From: Pseudomonas putida
Lineage (GTDB): Bacteria; Pseudomonadota; Gammaproteobacteria; Pseudomonadales; Pseudomonadaceae
Reading direction: 5' to 3'
Assembly (NCBI RefSeq): GCF_003228315.1
Contig: NZ_CP029693.1
Span: forward strand, 1,984,001 to 2,048,000
Length of the DNA stretch: 64,000 bases
How positions within the stretch are numbered: position 1 is the first letter of the stretch; each line of letters starts with the position of its first letter. Below, piece after piece: positions 38,783 to 48,038 of this stretch. The position numbers and the translations under genes are program-made. Under the pieces are notes generated by a model that searched no databases, had not been told where the DNA came from, and worked only from the letters and a program-made list of their open reading frames with translations.

Positions 38783-39850
38783 CTATTGCACAGTGACTTC
38801 CCGCACCCCGGAAAAACCAACGCTGACGGCTTTGCCATTCTTGAGCCCGGTCAGACTGGTAAACCGTCCGGGACGCGACACCGTCAAGGGTTTGAAGCTG
38901 CTCACCGCGATATCACTGATAACGACTTTGCCATCGACCCCGGCCAGCAGAAAACGGCCGTCAGGCAGACTCTGCACATCGCTGAGCGCCACATTGATTC
39001 CAGTGGGCAAGGGTTGCCACGTGGTGCCGCCATCCATGGATTTGAATGCCGTGCCCCGCAGGCCTGCGGCAACGAGCGTTGTCGGTGTCACCTTGATGCT
39101 GAAAAAACTGCCTGTGTAGCCGGTTTCCAGACGCTCGAAACGTTGCGCCCGAGGATCCAGCCTAAAGACAACACCACGCTCAGAGGCGATATAAATCTGC
39201 TCACCGCTTCCAGAAATCGCCATGTAATGCAGGAACTCGGGATTGTCGGAGTGCTCCATCCAGGACTCCCACGTTTTGCCTCCATCGTGGGTGGCGAGCA
39301 GAGTGCCAAAGGTCCCTACGGCTAAGCCGTTGTTCTCGTCGGAGAACCAGACGCCCATCAGCGCCTGTTCCGGACCGTCCTGATAATTGAGTTTGACCCC
39401 TTCCTGAAAGCTGGCGGCTGACTCGTCACCGGCAGCGGCCAATTTGTCAAAGTGCTCGGTCAACATCTTGCTCGCAGCCACGCCATCGAATTGCTTGACC
39501 CAATTAACCCCGCCATCGCTGCTATGCAGGATCACACCATCATGGCCGACCGCCCAGCCTTGCTTTGCCGTTGGGAAATGAACGCCCAACAGATCGCTTG
39601 AGACGGGTGAAGAGGCCTGGGTCCAGCTGGCACCGGCATCGTCGGAAACAATGATCAGGCCGCGCGCTCCCACCGCGATCAATCGCTCGCCCGCGGTGGT
39701 CACACTATTGAGATGGGCACCGATCAGATTGCCGACAGTCGACGCAGGGCGATCCAGTGGATCGGTGAAGTCGGTTTTGGCATTCACCGGGTTCGACAAC
39801 CCTGTGACCAGGGCTGCCGCCAGCACGAACATATAACGCACAGTTGCCAT
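38783..39850 (-). CDS. Ycf48-like/BNR-repeat periplasmic protein
   Basis: This 355-residue protein has a signal peptide (MATVRYMFVLAAALVTGLSNPVNA, cleavage near residue 24) and beta-propeller repeats resembling Ycf48/BNR: SDDAGASWTQ, SSDGGVNWVK, THDGGKTWES, SMDGGTTWQP. It should be exported to the periplasm. It sits between DUF1329 and RND genes, with AGGA before the ATG, and probably acts as an accessory or assembly factor of that envelope system. Its biochemical role is not known. Confidence 0.88.
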   Translation of the reverse strand: MATVRYMFVLAAALVTGLSNPVNAKTDFTDPLDRPASTVGNLIGAHLNSVTTAGERLIAVGARGLIIVSDDAGASWTQASSPVSSDLLGVHFPTAKQGWAVGHDGVILHSSDGGVNWVKQFDGVAASKMLTEHFDKLAAAGDESAASFQEGVKLNYQDGPEQALMGVWFSDENNGLAVGTFGTLLATHDGGKTWESWMEHSDNPEFLHYMAISGSGEQIYIASERGVVFRLDPRAQRFERLETGYTGSFFSIKVTPTTLVAAGLRGTAFKSMDGGTTWQPLPTGINVALSDVQSLPDGRFLLAGVDGKVVISDIAVSSFKPLTVSRPGRFTSLTGLKNGKAVSVGFSGVREVTVQ

Positions 39851-39923
39851 TTCATCCTCACAGCACTACTGAGCCAGGTGGGTTCGAAGAGCCGAGCACC
39901 AGGTGCTCGACTCTTCCCGGGTT

Positions 39924-41303
39924 TCAGCGTACGCCGGAGCCGGACAATGCCCCCGATGAGAAGTAGTTGGCTGGGTAAGGATCTACCTTGTAGAAACCGG
40001 TCATTTTCGGTGCACCCATCAGCGAGCCGTTGGAGTACACGTTCTTGGTCATGTCATAGAGCACGTACTGACCATTGCGATAACCGGGTTTCTCGTACTG
40101 TTGAACCGCAGGCTGGTACATCAAGTGGTGAACTTTGCCGGCCTGATCCTCAGCGACGTAAGTCAGGATGCTCCAGCTGTCTTCGTCCAGATAGAAACGC
40201 TTGACCTTCTGTACATGGCGCTCGCCAGGTTTGAGCGTTGCTTCCACTTCCCACACACGGTGCAGCTCCCAGCGCAGGTAGTCGGGGTTCAAGTGCTTGG
40301 GCGTGTTGATCGCTACAGGATCGGCCGCCCAGGTTCTGTAGGCGTTGTACGGTACGTACATCTCGCGCCGGCCCACCAGCTTGAAGTCGAACTTGTCCAT
40401 CTTGCCGTCGAAGCCGTTGATCTCATCGAACAACAGCACGCCACCGCTGGAAGTACTGACCGTGTCGTACTTGAACTCAGGCGCCAAGCGTACACGACGC
40501 TGCCCAGGCACATAGCTCCATGCCATGTTGTCCCGTTCGGAAGTGTTCAGGAAGGCATGACGCATCTGTTTGACGCCCGCAGATGCGGCCGGTGACATGG
40601 TACTGGCGATCAATGCCCAGAACGGCTGATTGTCCGGGACCGTGTCGATGGTGTTATCCCAGAAAAGGTTACGGTTCTCGATCTTCTGAACGTTGGTCAG
40701 CGTTACGCCACCATTGTTATCGATCAGGTAAGCCGCCTGAGTACCTTCGGAATAGGGCAGCTCAAACTTGACGCTGGCGTTCCACATGGCCTCGTAACCG
40801 TTCTTGGGAATCGGGAACGGATACTGGGCATGGGCGTTGATCAGGCCAGGTGCGGAACCGGCCAGTTGCGGATTCTTCACCCGCGAAATGGTGTTGTCGT
40901 AGACCCATTTCGGATAACAGGCCGTTCGATGAGTTGGGTAAATATCCAAGCGGTAACTGTCTGGATAGCGCTTGAACAGCTCTTGTGTACCCACGTCGAG
41001 CTTGTCTTTGTATTGCGCCATGTTGGCTGCCGTGATGCTCAACACCGGCTTTTCATTGGCGAACGGGTCGACATACGGCGAGCCGCCCTTGTCACCCATG
41101 ATCGGCTTGTAGCCGGCGGGCGCCGTGCACAAGCCACCTTCCCAGGAGGGAATGGTGCCATTGGCGTTACCGGCCTTGATTGCGCCCAGCGGCGTAAGGC
41201 TGGTGCCCAGTTGTTTGATCTCTTCATCGGTCGGTGCGGCCAAAACCTGGCCTGCAAATAGAAGGCTTGCTGCCCCCCATACCATCATATTCTTGTAGTT
41301 CAT
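39924..41303 (-). CDS. DUF1329 outer-membrane-associated protein
   Basis: This 459-residue DUF1329 protein has a signal peptide (VWGAASLLFAGQVLAAP, cleavage near residue 23) and the family start LGTSLTPLGAIKAGNANGTIPSWEGG. DUF1329 proteins have an LolA/LolB-like fold and accompany DUF1302 barrels. They are presumed to bind a lipid-like ligand in the periplasm. It is immediately downstream of the DUF1302 gene (38 bases) and upstream of Ycf48/RND. GAGGG precedes the ATG. No enzyme motif is visible. Confidence 0.92.
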   Translation of the reverse strand: MNYKNMMVWGAASLLFAGQVLAAPTDEEIKQLGTSLTPLGAIKAGNANGTIPSWEGGLCTAPAGYKPIMGDKGGSPYVDPFANEKPVLSITAANMAQYKDKLDVGTQELFKRYPDSYRLDIYPTHRTACYPKWVYDNTISRVKNPQLAGSAPGLINAHAQYPFPIPKNGYEAMWNASVKFELPYSEGTQAAYLIDNNGGVTLTNVQKIENRNLFWDNTIDTVPDNQPFWALIASTMSPAASAGVKQMRHAFLNTSERDNMAWSYVPGQRRVRLAPEFKYDTVSTSSGGVLLFDEINGFDGKMDKFDFKLVGRREMYVPYNAYRTWAADPVAINTPKHLNPDYLRWELHRVWEVEATLKPGERHVQKVKRFYLDEDSWSILTYVAEDQAGKVHHLMYQPAVQQYEKPGYRNGQYVLYDMTKNVYSNGSLMGAPKMTGFYKVDPYPANYFSSGALSGSGVR

Positions 41304-41341
41304 TGATCAACCCTCACATCAGGCAGGTAAAGGGACGCAAA

Positions 41342-43060
41342 TCAAAAAGTTGTTTTGTACGTGAACGACAGCCAGCCATGGTCGTTCTGCACCGCCGCGC
41401 CATTCGTGTAGTCACTGGTGACGTAGCCGCGAGCCGGATTGTTTTTGTAATCGGCATGCGAGTCTATCCATTTGAGGGTGAAGTTGTGCAAGTTCATCCA
41501 CTTGCCACTGATACCCACGGAGTAGTTGTAGGCACCTTCGCTAGTACCACCCAGCGTCGGGCTATTGCCGTCAATGCCGTAGGCCCAGGTCACCGGCATC
41601 GACACATCCCAGCCCGGGAACAATTGCGGCCACTCAGGAGTGAAGCCAACTTGCGTACCGACCGAGTGGTCATCTGCACAGTTCTTGCTGTAAGCCGTCA
41701 CGCAGCCATGGCCACGCCCGTTATAACGCGCATCATTTTCGGTGATTTTGTCCAGTTTGTTGTAAGTCAACTCAGCTTGAAGAGTGCCCCCCTCCCAAAG
41801 CGCGGTGCGAGGCAGCAGGTAGATGCCGTTAATCAATGCATGGTAACTGTCACCGCGCGCACCTTCGGCTTGGGAGTAACTGGCATCCCCTGTGGAAATC
41901 ACGGTGTAACCCGCCACTGAGTTCAATGCTGTGTTCTTACGGTAGGACACTTCACCCGCAACACTGACCGTACCGAGGTTTTTGGTCAGACTCAGGCCGT
42001 ACAGCTCGGTGTCACGAGCGTAGTTATAGCGAATAGCGTTGGGCACACCGGCGAAGCGGCCTGGCGCCACTTGTACGATACCGACCTGGGTAAAACTCCA
42101 AGGCAGTTTCTCACCGAACTTGCGGTAGTAGACCCCGGCGGTACCTTCCAGCCAGTAGGGGCTCCAGCGCAGGTTCACGCCGAAGTCACCGTGGCTGTCG
42201 GGCTCGATGTCATCACCGTTGGGAATTCTGAAGATTGCAGCAGGCGAACCGAGATCAGATCGTGCTCCATCAGCATTCGAGAAGTAGGTACCACCTGGCA
42301 CCAGGCGAAACGGCTTCCAATCCAGCAGGTATTGCGCACCAAACGAAAGTTCGTCAGTGAGCTGGACATCAGTGGAAATTTGCTTGAGCGGCAGGAACAA
42401 CTCTTTGGCTTCCGCACCAGGGCTGGTAGCAGCCTTGATGGTGTCAACCGGACCTTGGGAGTAAGCGATAGAGTTACCGAGGGTAAACAGCGATTCGCCC
42501 CAGTAGACGTTGTGCTGACCGGCCTTCAGGTTGACGCCAACGCTACCGAGTTGAAACCCGGTGAATGCAAAGGCATCAAGGAATTCACCGGATGGCCCGG
42601 CGATGTAGCGATTGGCATAACCGTTGTAGTGATTGTTGTTGTAGTTGCCACTACCTACCAGGTTCGGATTGGGCTCTGCACTGTCCTGATAAGCATCGTC
42701 ATACCAGCCAGCAGCACTGACGCGGAAACCATGCTTCTGCTTCCACGCGACATCCAGTTCGGTGAGCAGGTCAACACGATTGGTGACCATGTCGCCTTTA
42801 TCGAACTTGTGCTCCGTATCGTCGTAGAACGGCGATTTATCAAAATCGTCATTGCGCCCTTCCATCCGCCAGCCGGCGTTGTAGCGAACGGTATTATCCC
42901 AACGGACGCTAACGTCAGGGTTGCCGGTTTCGACTTCAAACGCCAACGCTTCGTTGCCAGCAGCTGCCCCCAGCAGCAACGCAATTGAACAAGACACATA
43001 GACCGGTTTAATGGAACTGACACTTCGACCGCTAACGCTGCGTTTTGTGGTTGTTTTCAC
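41342..43060 (-). CDS. DUF1302 outer-membrane beta-barrel protein
   Basis: This 572-residue exported protein starts with GTG (SD-like GGCAGG upstream). A signal peptide ends near LLLGAAAGNEALA, alternating beta-strands rich in Tyr/Trp follow, and a C-terminal phenylalanine (WLSFTYKTTF) fits an outer-membrane barrel. DUF1302 proteins are usually encoded with DUF1329 and RND partners. This one is first in the unit behind operator O5 and is probably the surface entry or exit channel for a hydrophobic substrate. That function is inferred. Confidence 0.92.
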   Translation of the reverse strand: MKTTTKRSVSGRSVSSIKPVYVSCSIALLLGAAAGNEALAFEVETGNPDVSVRWDNTVRYNAGWRMEGRNDDFDKSPFYDDTEHKFDKGDMVTNRVDLLTELDVAWKQKHGFRVSAAGWYDDAYQDSAEPNPNLVGSGNYNNNHYNGYANRYIAGPSGEFLDAFAFTGFQLGSVGVNLKAGQHNVYWGESLFTLGNSIAYSQGPVDTIKAATSPGAEAKELFLPLKQISTDVQLTDELSFGAQYLLDWKPFRLVPGGTYFSNADGARSDLGSPAAIFRIPNGDDIEPDSHGDFGVNLRWSPYWLEGTAGVYYRKFGEKLPWSFTQVGIVQVAPGRFAGVPNAIRYNYARDTELYGLSLTKNLGTVSVAGEVSYRKNTALNSVAGYTVISTGDASYSQAEGARGDSYHALINGIYLLPRTALWEGGTLQAELTYNKLDKITENDARYNGRGHGCVTAYSKNCADDHSVGTQVGFTPEWPQLFPGWDVSMPVTWAYGIDGNSPTLGGTSEGAYNYSVGISGKWMNLHNFTLKWIDSHADYKNNPARGYVTSDYTNGAAVQNDHGWLSFTYKTTF

Positions 43061-43228
43061 TGCCTGCCTCTCCGATTCGAATCGGTTTCTTATTTTCGGC
43101 TATGACCCCCTGCAACTGGGGGTCTAGACACTGGGCACGAAGACCAAACTGACTGCAGCAAGGGCGAGCGCAAATAGAGCATTTGGCCTTGACGCTGTCA
43201 ATGACGATCCTTCAGAACCGCTGAGTCA

Positions 43229-43251
43229 CAAGCTAACAGATCGTCAGCTAT
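43229..43251. promoter_or_regulatory. Predicted TetR operator O5
   Basis: CAAGCTAAC and GTCAGCTAT flank a five-base centre. It is 168 bases upstream of the DUF1302 start and is the likely control site of the leftward envelope unit. Confidence 0.65.
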
Positions 43252-43504
43252 TGGCAAGACGTTTTCTGCTGATTTTTTTTGTTACCTATTTTTTTACTTA
43301 TTTATCAATCTGTTAATGAAACAAAAGACCTTCACCCAAGAGCCAGTTCATTACTGAATGACAGTTAAACATCAGTGCAATGCCGCCCGTCATATGAGCG
43401 AATCGCGACGATATAGTCCAAATGGACGACTGATTTTTCCCGGATTCACGCGCCCTCCTCCCCCATCAGTCAGATGCAACACAATAACCACTGGCATTCG
43501 AAAA

Positions 43505-43527
43505 ATAACTGATATATCGTCAGCTTT
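43505..43527. promoter_or_regulatory. Predicted TetR operator O6
   Basis: ATAACTGAT and GTCAGCTTT flank a five-base centre, 95 bases upstream of the BaiCD-like reductase start. Confidence 0.7.
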
Positions 43528-43622
43528 ACTGCATAACAATAAACCAGCGGCTTTTTCATGCGACCACGCCACCCCCCCCTCCGGGCAGGTGTGCGGCAAG
43601 CAAAAAAGCCAGGAGCCAGCTG

Positions 43623-45641
43623 ATGTCCACCGCACCCTATCCGCATCTTTTCGAACCCATACGCTTGCGTAATCTAGACATTCCCAACCGCACGGTGATG
43701 GCGCCGATGTCGACTAATCTGGCCGGGCATGATGGCCAGGTAACGCCACAGCAGATCGCCTTCTATCGCGAACGCGCTGAAGGCGGCACGGGCATGATCG
43801 TGGTGGAGTTTTGTTGTGTGGATGCAGCCAGTGGTCGCTCCGAGCACCGCCAGCTGACGCTGGAAACACCGGCGTTTGTTGCCGGGCATCAGCGCCTGGT
43901 GGAAGCCATCACCGGCGCCGGTTCAGTGGCGTGCCTGCAATTGCAGCATGGCGGCCAGGGTGCCAAACGCGAGCTGGTGACCGATGGCATGCCTTGGGCG
44001 CCCAGCGATATCGCCTCGCGATCCGACCCTTCACGCCTGGTCGCCCGCGGCATGACCGAAGAGCAAATCGAACACCTGATCGAATGCTTCGGCCGCAGTG
44101 CGGAACTGGGTGTTCTGGCCGGTTATCAAGCCTTTGAGCTGCACGGTGCCCATGGCTACCTGCTGACATCCTTTCTGTCGCCCTACAGCAACCATCGTGA
44201 AGATGCCTGGGGTGGCGATGAAGAACGGCGCCTGAACTTCTCCCGGCGCGTGATCGCACGGGTGCGCCAGAGTATCGGTGACCGCCCGTTGATCTATCGG
44301 CTCTCGGCAGACGAGTTCACCCCCAAGGGTCTCGATATCGACGACATGGTGCGTATCGCACCGAAACTGGTGGCTGCCGGCGTCGATGCACTGCATGTGT
44401 CCATGGGATTGGGCTGGACGAGTTTTGACAAAGTCATCGAACCCATGTCGACCCCCGAAGGCTGGCGCCTGCCCTATTCGCGGCGCATCCGCGAAGCGGT
44501 CAATGTACCGGTCATCAGTGTCGGGCAGATTCGCTGGCCGCAAACGGCGGAAAACGCCATTCGTGACGGTGACGCCGACATGATCGCCCTGGGCCGCCCG
44601 CTGCTGGCCGATCCCGAGTGGGCCAACAAAGCACGGCGTGATGCTGCTTTGGATATACGTCCCTGCACCTCGTGCAATTATTGCGTCGCCATCAGCTCCG
44701 GCGCCCACGGCACCATAGGCTGCGCCGAGAACCCCCGCAGCGGTCATGAACTCGACCGCTTGCCTGACGCCGGCAACCTTCGCGGCCAGCGCGCAGTCGT
44801 CGTCGGCGGTGGCCCTGGCGGCATGGCCGCCGCATTGATGCTGCAACAAGCAGGTTTCGCCACCGAGCTCCATGAGAGCCGCGAGGAACTCGGCGGCGGC
44901 CTGATCGCCTCGGCCGCACCGCCGTTCAAGGACAAGCTGACCTGGTACTTGAATTACCTGATTCGCCAGCTCGATAAAAGCGCCGTGAAGGTTCACCTGA
45001 ACAGTCATGTCGATGCCAGCACCCTGTCCGGACCGGGCGCACCCGCCATCGTGTTGCTGGCAATCGGCGGCAGAGCCCTGCGCCTGCCAATCAAGGGGAT
45101 CGACTCAAGCCATGTACGCGACGCTTATGAGTTGCTGATGGGCCACACGCAAAACTTCCCCGCTGTCGACGATACCTTGCCATTGCTGGTCTATGGCGGC
45201 GGCGAGACGGGCTGTGAAACTGCCGAGCTTTTAAGTGAAAAAGGCTATGCCGTGGTACTGGTCAGCCGTTCGCCGGCCAAACAACTCGCGCGTTCGGCCG
45301 AGGTGATCTATCGCGGCGTGCTCAATACGCGTCTGGCCAGCAACCCACGTATCCGCATCATCGATAACAGCAGCATTGTCGCCATTGCCGAAGACGGCCG
45401 CGTGCAATTGCAACACAACGACGGTGAACACAGCGAATTGCAGACCCTCGGCGTACTGATCGCCCAGGGACGCAGGCCCGATGACACCTTGCTCAATCAC
45501 TTGCTCGAGGCGGGTCTCGCCGTAGCGACCATCGGCGATGCGCGCAAGGGCGGACGAATCGGCGATGCCGTGCACGATGCCTATCAGACCGTACTCGGTC
45601 TGTGCGCCAGCGATGCGCCGATGCGTCCGCTGGCGTGCTGA
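43623..45641 (+). CDS. FadH/BaiCD-like flavin and iron-sulfur enoate reductase
   Basis: This 672-residue protein has an Old Yellow Enzyme TIM barrel (about residues 5-340). A [4Fe-4S] motif follows with Cys348, Cys351, Cys354 and Cys367 (CTSCNYC...GCAENP), then FAD and NAD(P) domains (VVVGGGPGGMAAALM; LVYGGGETGCETAELL). It resembles FadH and the bile-acid NADH-dependent oxidoreductases BaiCD/BaiH, which reduce conjugated enone or dienoyl-CoA bonds. AGGAG lies seven bases before the ATG. It heads a six-gene unit behind operator O6. It is a second copy beside fadH at 10722, probably with a pathway-specific substrate. Confidence 0.92.
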   Translation: MSTAPYPHLFEPIRLRNLDIPNRTVMAPMSTNLAGHDGQVTPQQIAFYRERAEGGTGMIVVEFCCVDAASGRSEHRQLTLETPAFVAGHQRLVEAITGAGSVACLQLQHGGQGAKRELVTDGMPWAPSDIASRSDPSRLVARGMTEEQIEHLIECFGRSAELGVLAGYQAFELHGAHGYLLTSFLSPYSNHREDAWGGDEERRLNFSRRVIARVRQSIGDRPLIYRLSADEFTPKGLDIDDMVRIAPKLVAAGVDALHVSMGLGWTSFDKVIEPMSTPEGWRLPYSRRIREAVNVPVISVGQIRWPQTAENAIRDGDADMIALGRPLLADPEWANKARRDAALDIRPCTSCNYCVAISSGAHGTIGCAENPRSGHELDRLPDAGNLRGQRAVVVGGGPGGMAAALMLQQAGFATELHESREELGGGLIASAAPPFKDKLTWYLNYLIRQLDKSAVKVHLNSHVDASTLSGPGAPAIVLLAIGGRALRLPIKGIDSSHVRDAYELLMGHTQNFPAVDDTLPLLVYGGGETGCETAELLSEKGYAVVLVSRSPAKQLARSAEVIYRGVLNTRLASNPRIRIIDNSSIVAIAEDGRVQLQHNDGEHSELQTLGVLIAQGRRPDDTLLNHLLEAGLAVATIGDARKGGRIGDAVHDAYQTVLGLCASDAPMRPLAC

Positions 45642-45678
45642 TGCTCAGTCGAACTGAATCTTGCCCAAGGAAACCATC

Positions 45679-46881
45679 ATGCAACTGACGCTCTCCCCCG
45701 AGGATCTGGCCTTTCGCGAGTCGGTCCGGGCCTTTCTCAAGGACAAACTGACCGATGACGTGATTCGTCGCAGCCGCACCGGTATGCATCCACCGAACGA
45801 AGATGACCGGCGCTGGTGGAACCGGGTGCTCAACGAGCAAGGTTGGGCCGCACCGCATTGGCCGGTCGAATACGGTGGAACCGGCTGGAGCCATCTGCAG
45901 ACGCACATCTTCGAGTACGAATGCAAACTGGCCGGCGCCCCGGAGCTGCGCTGGCAAGGCCTGCGCCTGCTCGCCCCGGTGCTCTATACATACGGCAGCG
46001 AGCAACAAAAGGCGCGCTACCTGCCACCGATCCTCAATGGTGATGAAATGTGGGCGCAGGGTTTCTCTGAGCCGGGTGCCGGCTCCGACCTTGCCGCACT
46101 CAAGACCAAGGGCGTGCTCGAGGGCGATCACTACGTGGTTAACGGCCAGAAACTCTGGACCACTGAAGGTCAGTACTGCGAGCAAGGCTTCTTTCTTGTA
46201 CGTACGGAAAACAGTGACCGCCCGCAAAAGGGCATTTCGATGATGATCATCGACATGAAGTCACCTGGCGTCACGGTGCGGCAGATCCCGATGATCAACG
46301 GTGAAGGTTCAACCTGCGAAGTGTTCCTCGACAACGTCCGGGTCCCGAGGGAAAACATTATCGGTGAAGTCAATCAGGCTTGGTCCCAGGCCAAGTTCCT
46401 GCTCTCCAACGAACGCACCTCCAGCGCCGACATCTATAAGGCCCGCGCTGACCTTGAGCGCATCCGCCTGATTGCCGGCGCAGAGCACAAGAATGGCGTG
46501 CCGCTGCTGCAGGATCCCGAATTCGTGCGGCGTTTCACCGGAGTGCGCCTGGAGGTTGAAGCACTGGAATGGTCAGTGCTGCGCGTGCTGCATGAAGCCC
46601 CCAGCCACCACCCCATTGCCGCCTGCGCGTCGGTGCTGAAAGTGCGCGGTTCGTCCCTGCAACAGAAACTCACCGAGCTGATGAGCGACGCGTTGGGTCA
46701 GCGCAGCCTGCGGGTCTACAGCCGCGACGAGGCGTTTGCCGACCCGACGGGCGATCCGCTGTGGCCAGGCCATGTTCCCGGCGTCACCGCTGACCTCATG
46801 TACTTGCGCGCCTGCACCATTTTTGGCGGCGCCATGGAAGTACAAAAGAACATCATTGCCAAACTGGCTTTCGGGTTTTGA
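45679..46881 (+). CDS. Acyl-CoA dehydrogenase, alpha-type subunit (pair 3)
   Basis: This 400-residue protein has FSEPGAGSDLAALKTKG, VNGQKLWTTEGQ and FGGAMEVQKNIIAKLAFGF, the FadE26-like features; LLSNERTSS may hold the base. ATG 45679 is seven bases after AAGGA. The next gene starts three bases after its stop and supplies the complementary subunit. It lies between the reductase and ligase of the same unit. Confidence 0.9.
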   Translation: MQLTLSPEDLAFRESVRAFLKDKLTDDVIRRSRTGMHPPNEDDRRWWNRVLNEQGWAAPHWPVEYGGTGWSHLQTHIFEYECKLAGAPELRWQGLRLLAPVLYTYGSEQQKARYLPPILNGDEMWAQGFSEPGAGSDLAALKTKGVLEGDHYVVNGQKLWTTEGQYCEQGFFLVRTENSDRPQKGISMMIIDMKSPGVTVRQIPMINGEGSTCEVFLDNVRVPRENIIGEVNQAWSQAKFLLSNERTSSADIYKARADLERIRLIAGAEHKNGVPLLQDPEFVRRFTGVRLEVEALEWSVLRVLHEAPSHHPIAACASVLKVRGSSLQQKLTELMSDALGQRSLRVYSRDEAFADPTGDPLWPGHVPGVTADLMYLRACTIFGGAMEVQKNIIAKLAFGF

Positions 46882-46883
46882 CC

Positions 46884-48038
46884 ATGAATTTCGAACTCAC
46901 TGATGAACACAAGCTGCTGGCCGAAAGTGCCGAGCGCTACATGCGCGAACGTTATGTATTCGAAGAGCGTCGCCACACCGTGACCAGCGGTGCCCATTTC
47001 TCGCGCAAACACTGGCAGCACTTCGCCGAAATGGGCTGGCTGGCGCTGGACATCGCCGAAGCGGACGGTGGCGTGGGCGCCAGCAGTTTCGAGCTGACGC
47101 AGGTGATGGAACCCCTGGGGCATGGCTTGCTGCTCGAACCGGTGGTCGACTCCGCTGTGCTCTGCGCACGCATCCTGGGCACAAGTGACAATACCGGCGA
47201 ACGCCAGCGCCTGCTTGAATCGATTGCCAGCGGTGAAACCGTGATGGCCCTCGCCCATCAGGAACAAGACGCTCGCAATGAATACCAGGTGCAACTGCGA
47301 AGTAGTGCCCGACGTGTCGCCGATGGCTGGGCCTTGAATGGCCAAAAGCACCGCGTATTCCATGGCGGCGTAGCGGACAGCCTTCTGGTGAGCGCCATCC
47401 TTGAAGACAGCAACGAAGCGGCGCTGTTCGTGGTCGACCGTGCGGCGGTCGGGATGACGGCCAACACCTACGAGCTGATCGACGGCAGTCGCGCCGCGGA
47501 TATGCATTTGCAAGACGTACAGGTCACCGACGCGAACCTGTTATTGCGCGGCGAGGCCGTGCAGCAAGCCATTGAAGCCGGGCTCGACCGCGCCATCCTG
47601 GCGTTGTGCGCTGCCAGCGTTGGCTCCATGGAAGCGGTCATGGCCATGACCGCTGACTACCTCAAGACACGCGTGCAATACGGCAAGCCTCTTGCGCAAT
47701 TCCAGGCCCTGCAACATCGCATGGCGGAGATGTTCGTGGAAACCGACCAGGCCAGGTCCATGTTGTTCAGCGCGATCAATGCGTTTGATTCAGGGGATGT
47801 CGAGACCCGGCGCCAGGCAGTGTCCGGTGCCAAGGTATTTATCGCCCGCGCCCACTATTTCGTTGCCAGCCAAGGCATTCAGTTGCATGGAGGCATCGGC
47901 ACCACCGATGAGTACGCGGTCGGCCATCACTACAAGGCAGCCGTACTTTTTGAAAAGCGTTTTGGCGACAGCGACTTCCACCTGACTCGCGCCGCCGGCA
48001 ACCTGCAACAACCCGTCGGAGGGGCTTTGTATGCGTGA
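46884..48038 (+). CDS. Acyl-CoA dehydrogenase, beta-type subunit (pair 3)
   Basis: This 384-residue protein begins MNFELTDEHKLLAESAERYM and carries RVQYGKPLAQFQALQH and LHGGIGTTDEYAVGHHY, without the SEPxAGSD motif. It is almost certainly the partner of the gene upstream. Its end overlaps the next start by eight bases (ligase ATG at 48031), so translation is probably coupled. Confidence 0.9.
   Translation: MNFELTDEHKLLAESAERYMRERYVFEERRHTVTSGAHFSRKHWQHFAEMGWLALDIAEADGGVGASSFELTQVMEPLGHGLLLEPVVDSAVLCARILGTSDNTGERQRLLESIASGETVMALAHQEQDARNEYQVQLRSSARRVADGWALNGQKHRVFHGGVADSLLVSAILEDSNEAALFVVDRAAVGMTANTYELIDGSRAADMHLQDVQVTDANLLLRGEAVQQAIEAGLDRAILALCAASVGSMEAVMAMTADYLKTRVQYGKPLAQFQALQHRMAEMFVETDQARSMLFSAINAFDSGDVETRRQAVSGAKVFIARAHYFVASQGIQLHGGIGTTDEYAVGHHYKAAVLFEKRFGDSDFHLTRAAGNLQQPVGGALYA

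Larger units (their letters stand above)
43061..43622. promoter_or_regulatory. 562-base divergent control region with two operators
   Basis: This AT-rich gap separates the two longest divergent units (DUF1302-RND leftward, BaiCD-like reductase and dehydrogenases rightward). It contains no credible gene. Two operator palindromes, at 43229 and 43505, suggest one promoter per direction, 276 bases apart. Poly-T/poly-A stretches lie near 43270-43320. Confidence 0.6.

Noticed and set aside
39888..39915. Imperfect hairpin between Ycf48-like and DUF1329 genes
   Set aside because: It has mismatches and lies inside a clear operon, so a terminator call is not justified.
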